NCBI GenBank assembly: GCA_050735975.1
Contig: JBOHVS010000260.1
Span: forward strand, 1-7,068
From: DATMBL01 sp050735975
Lineage (GTDB): Bacteria > Desulfobacterota > Binatia > UBA9968
Direction of reading: 5' to 3'
Length of the DNA: 7,068 nucleotides
The position numbers and the translations under genes were made by a program. The notes under the pieces were generated by a model. It did not search any database, was not told where the DNA came from, and worked only from the letters and a program-made list of their open reading frames with translations. Within the stretch, counting starts at the first letter, position 1. The number at the start of each line of letters is the position of its first letter. Below, piece after piece: positions 5,286 through 7,068 of the stretch.

Positions 5286-5528
5286 GTGCTGCTCAAAGAG
5301 TTACCCGACTGGTCGCGTATTTTGGATCTGTCGGGGCGGAGTGTTCTGAGGAGCGCGAAGTCTTCCCAGCTGGGTCATTTCGCGATACTTGAAATCGAGT
5401 TCGAAGGAGTTCACGCTTATAAACTGCTGGAAGTGGGCCTCCACAGGATCGACAAAGTTCTTTCGTTATTAAAGGCGAACATCGGACGACCACTCGATGA
5501 AATCGGAGAACTAGCAATAGACGCTTGA
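5286..5528 (+). CDS. Small hypothetical protein upstream of the Crp/Fnr gene, 80 aa
   Basis: An 80-residue frame without signal peptide, membrane helix or Cys. The second half looks like a genuine folded segment: a beta-like stretch (FAILEIEFEGVHAYKLLEV, 32-50) followed by a helix (IDKVLSLLKANIG, 54-66) and an acidic end. The start is a GTG. GGAGATGAG (5269-5277) precedes it, but with the GGAG core 13 nt away, so the start is only moderately supported. A competing ATG at 5267 opens a different 41-codon frame (MEMRQLRAAQ...), whose leader would be only about 7 nt. The gene ends 30 nt before the Crp/Fnr gene and probably shares its promoter, which hints at a regulatory or sensing partner, but I do not recognise the family and assign no function. 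Confidence 0.5.
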   Translation: MLLKELPDWSRILDLSGRSVLRSAKSSQLGHFAILEIEFEGVHAYKLLEVGLHRIDKVLSLLKANIGRPLDEIGELAIDA

Positions 5529-5558
5529 TCGCACGTACAACCAGACGCGAAAAAATCG

Positions 5559-6254
5559 ATGAACAGGGTGAATGGCAGATTCCTAAAGCAGTTCAGTGAT
5601 CTCTCCTCGTTTCCCATGCCGCGATTGGAACAACTCGCGGCCAATTTGTCGGTCAGGAGCCTGAAGAAAAACGAGATCGTCTTTGATCAGGATGAAGAAG
5701 CCAAGCTTGTTTATATTCTTCTATCAGGCGTTGTTCGGCTCTCCTATTTCAATAGCCACGATGGCCAAACTGTCGTCAGTCTTCTTCCGGCGGGAGAGTT
5801 CTTGGGGCTCGACTCACTGACTCCAAAAACGCGCCAGCCGTTTAGATGTGAAGCGTACGAAAACTGTTCCGTGGGCGCCCTCAACCCGAAAACGTTCATC
5901 GAAATACTTCTGGGAGTTTCCTATGACTCATTTCTTCAGTGGTACAACGTGGCGATGCATCCCGGCCGGAAGATGTATATCCATTGCATCAAGGGTGTCG
6001 GTCTCGATCTCCGCAGGCGCCTCGCTCTAGAGCTATTAAATTTGGCGGACCGCTTCGGCAAGTCCGATGCTCGCGGCGTGGTCATCGACCTGAGCATCAG
6101 CCATGAGGTTCTCGCCGGTATCGTCGGGGCGTCGCGCCAGCAGGTTACCGAATACCTGAACGAATTTGACCGGGAAAAAATCATTTCAAGGGAAGGCCGC
6201 CGCATCATAATCAAAACGGAAGAACTCCGCACAGTCCTGGAGATTAAGCCGTGA
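5559..6254 (+). CDS. Crp/Fnr-family transcriptional regulator, 231 aa
   Basis: Cytoplasmic, probably dimeric activator of usual family length. Residues 12-115 form the cyclic-nucleotide-binding-type beta roll (FDQDEEAKLVYILLSGVVRLSY at 42-63, LLPAGEFLG at 75-83). The dimerisation helix lies at about 120-160. The winged HTH spans about 177-220 (ISHEVLAGIVGASRQQVTEY, then the wing EGRRIIIK). The N-terminus lacks the Fnr iron-sulfur Cys cluster, and the Arg-Ser pair that contacts cAMP in Crp is not evident, so the effector is unknown. In the recognition helix Arg193-Gln194 replace the Crp Arg-Glu, and Glu198 replaces its second Arg. A change in half-site from TGTGA is therefore expected and fits the TGTCA dyad at 5212-5227. 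The ATG has no good Shine-Dalgarno and may be coupled to the 80-aa gene 30 nt upstream. Confidence 0.92.
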   Translation: MNRVNGRFLKQFSDLSSFPMPRLEQLAANLSVRSLKKNEIVFDQDEEAKLVYILLSGVVRLSYFNSHDGQTVVSLLPAGEFLGLDSLTPKTRQPFRCEAYENCSVGALNPKTFIEILLGVSYDSFLQWYNVAMHPGRKMYIHCIKGVGLDLRRRLALELLNLADRFGKSDARGVVIDLSISHEVLAGIVGASRQQVTEYLNEFDREKIISREGRRIIIKTEELRTVLEIKP

Positions 6255-6358
6255 CTCAAAGCCTCAGGCCGCTTCAACGCGATTAAATCCGGGCCCGCAG
6301 CCGCATCGTTGTGCGACAATTCTCGCGAAACAGCGGGCCTGAGAGGCTGTGAAAAAAT

Positions 6359-6391
6359 CCGCTCATGGTTCGACATGCTCACCACGAGCGG
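6359..6391. repeat. First hairpin of the repeat element
   Basis: CCGCTCATGGT (6359-6369) pairs with ACCACGAGCGG (6381-6391) at 10 of 11 positions around an 11-nt loop (TCGACATGCTC, 6370-6380). The 25 nt from 6367 match the reverse complement of 6421-6445 in the second hairpin at 17 positions, with paired substitutions. Confidence 0.6.
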
Positions 6392-6416
6392 TATAGCACA
6401 ATGGGAATTTAAGTAT

Positions 6417-6456
6417 TTAGCCGTTCGTCCTGAACTCGTCGAAGGGCAACGGCTAA
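6417..6456. repeat. Second hairpin of the repeat element
   Basis: TTAGCCGTT (6417-6425) and AACGGCTAA (6448-6456) pair perfectly over 9 bp. After one bulged C the stem continues for five more pairs (6427-6431 with 6443-6447, one G-U). The following T-run (6457-6463) makes it intrinsic-terminator-like on the plus strand. Confidence 0.6.
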
Positions 6457-6605
6457 TTTTTTTACAGCTTCTGAGGTTAGCCGGGCTTCAGTATTTATCG
6501 GACGGCGCCGCGGATATTTATTCTTGCTTCTGGGATTTTTGCCAGTTCAACCAGATTGTGACTCTGAATTTTTCCAATAATCCGCCACTCTGCTGCCGGC
6601 TGGGC

Positions 6606-6622
6606 TTGGCACGTCACTTGCT
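6606..6622 (+). promoter_or_regulatory. Sigma-54 (RpoN) promoter of the lipoprotein gene
   Basis: TTGGCACGTCACTTGCT matches the -24/-12 consensus TGGCAC-N5-TTGCW at every specified base, with GG (6608-6609) and GC (6620-6621) exactly 10 nt apart. The start is expected near 6633, giving a 31-nt leader with the Shine-Dalgarno at 6652-6657. An enhancer-binding ATPase encoded elsewhere must activate it. I could not identify its upstream binding site. Confidence 0.8.
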
Positions 6623-6663
6623 TCACCAGGTATCAGCCGTCAGGTCATGAAAGGAGAAACCTC

Positions 6664-7068
6664 ATGAAGAGTCGCATAATCCCCGCGATTGTTCTCCCGT
6701 TGCTTGCTTTTGGATGTGCCGCCCAGACTAATAACGACGTGGCCCAGCAGCAGGTCGCAAGGGAGCGGGTGGTACACAATCTAAACCCAATAACCAAAGT
6801 GGAAGAGCGCGTAAGAAAATTAACACAGGTGATGCAGCATCTGCCGCTTGTCGCTAACGTCAACGCTGAAGATGCGCAAAAGCTGAAAGAACATTACGAC
6901 GTCTATTACATCTATCACAATGCCGCGACGGTCTCCTTGGCCCAAGGAGACCTACGGGCGTATAAAAATCATCTCCAGGTCGCTTCAAGGGAATTGGATT
7001 CTCTCGAGGCAAAATTAAAGCATGTCGTCAGCAAGGAATCTCCAGAGATGAGAAACAGAAATTATTAG
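6664..7068 (+). CDS. Putative lipoprotein of unknown function, 134 aa
   Basis: The N-terminus is a lipoprotein signal: Lys2 and Arg4, a hydrophobic core (IIPAIVLPLLAF), then a lipobox-like A15-F16-G17-C18, so Cys18 would be lipidated and the mature protein anchored to the inner or outer membrane facing the periplasm. Phe at -2 and Ala at -3 are slightly off the usual L-[AS]-[GA]-C. The mature part is charged and mostly helical, with likely amphipathic or coiled-coil helices at about 43-60, 64-78 and 90-126 (ending DSLEAKLKHVVSKES). It has no other Cys and no recognised domain. AGGAGA (6652-6657), 6 nt from the ATG, fixes the start, and the stop is the last codon of the window. The sigma-54 promoter just upstream implies inducible expression, perhaps under envelope or nutrient stress (inference). 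Confidence 0.82.
   Translation: MKSRIIPAIVLPLLAFGCAAQTNNDVAQQQVARERVVHNLNPITKVEERVRKLTQVMQHLPLVANVNAEDAQKLKEHYDVYYIYHNAATVSLAQGDLRAYKNHLQVASRELDSLEAKLKHVVSKESPEMRNRNY

Larger units (their letters stand above)
6339..6475. mobile_element. MITE/REP-like palindromic element with terminal inverted repeats
   Basis: Terminal inverted repeats AGAGGCTGTGAAAAAAT (6342-6358) and the complement of 6456-6472 agree at 15 of 17 positions. CTGAG occurs directly repeated at the outer edges (6339-6343 and 6471-6475) and could be a 5-bp target duplication that overlaps the last bases of the arms. Between the ends are two hairpins (6359-6391 and 6417-6456). There is no coding capacity, so any transposition would need an enzyme in trans. 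The TTCGAC-containing hairpin arms resemble dispersed repeats I recall from many environmental genomes. With its T-run it may also terminate transcription from the Crp/Fnr gene. Confidence 0.6.
6255..6663. other. Intergenic region with repeat element and sigma-54 promoter
   Basis: 409 nt without a gene. A plus-strand frame of 113 codons (6309-6650) runs straight through the palindromic repeat and has no family resemblance, so I treat it as chance. The content is: a short spacer after the Crp/Fnr gene without an obvious terminator, the MITE/REP-like element (6339-6475), an AT-rich stretch (6515-6590) that could host a bending protein such as IHF, and the sigma-54 promoter (6606-6622). Confidence 0.6.

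Noticed and set aside
5936..6385. Minus-strand 149-codon frame across the Crp/Fnr 3' end
   Set aside because: Antisense to the HTH-coding region and running into the repeat element. Arg/Ser-rich, as is typical of shadow frames.
6309..6650. Plus-strand 113-codon frame between the Crp/Fnr and lipoprotein genes
   Set aside because: It reads through the palindromic repeat and the sigma-54 promoter, has no ribosome site and no protein-like pattern.
1..7068. CRISPR array, tRNA/rRNA genes, phage or toxin-antitoxin modules
   Set aside because: Looked for on both strands by eye. No regularly spaced direct repeats, cloverleaf or conserved rRNA stretch, and no phage or toxin-family motifs were seen.

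Overview
The window looks like an ordinary chromosomal stretch of a Gram-negative, moderately GC-rich environmental bacterium. Support comes from a lipoprotein signal, an MscS-type channel, a Crp/Fnr regulator, a sigma-54 promoter with perfect core elements and a palindromic intergenic repeat. The overall flavour (small conserved proteins, NCSNWP-type Cys tail, repeat with TTCGAC cores) reminds me of deltaproteobacterial or Binatota-like metagenome genomes, but this is an impression from memory and nothing here fixes the taxon.

Layout. 1-813: a probable decayed methyltransferase N-terminus, a 72-aa conserved-looking small protein and a 59-aa Ser/Thr-rich ORF with a good ribosome site that also contains a strong stem-loop. 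814-2289: a 491-aa MscS-family mechanosensitive channel. 2495-3031: a single-domain response regulator with an unusual Cys/His-bearing C-terminal tail. 3028-3315 (minus): a 95-aa double-CxxC protein, convergent with the regulator and overlapping it by 4 nt. 3316-3702: no recognisable gene, but it carries a sigma-54-like promoter for the minus-strand gene. 3703-5118: a 14-TM MFS exporter of the DHA2 type. 5212-6254: a likely two-gene unit (80-aa unknown protein plus Crp/Fnr regulator) behind an extended -10 promoter, with a perfect 16-bp dyad at the position where Crp/Fnr proteins activate. 6339-6475: a MITE/REP-like element. 6606-7068: a sigma-54 promoter and a 134-aa lipoprotein gene.

How the parts may work together. 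Two genes on opposite strands (the double-CxxC protein and the lipoprotein) have candidate sigma-54 promoters with the same geometry: GG-N10-GC, about 30 nt of leader, then a strong Shine-Dalgarno. That suggests a shared regulon driven by an enhancer-binding protein encoded elsewhere. The Crp/Fnr protein probably controls its own promoter through TGTCA-N6-TGACA. The MscS channel, MFS exporter, response regulator and lipoprotein fit an envelope or stress-response theme, but no operon ties them together. I do not see a complete new multi-gene system. The most interesting items are the paired sigma-54 promoters, the Crp-type dyad, the receiver-plus-Cys-tail protein and the covarying hairpins of the repeat.
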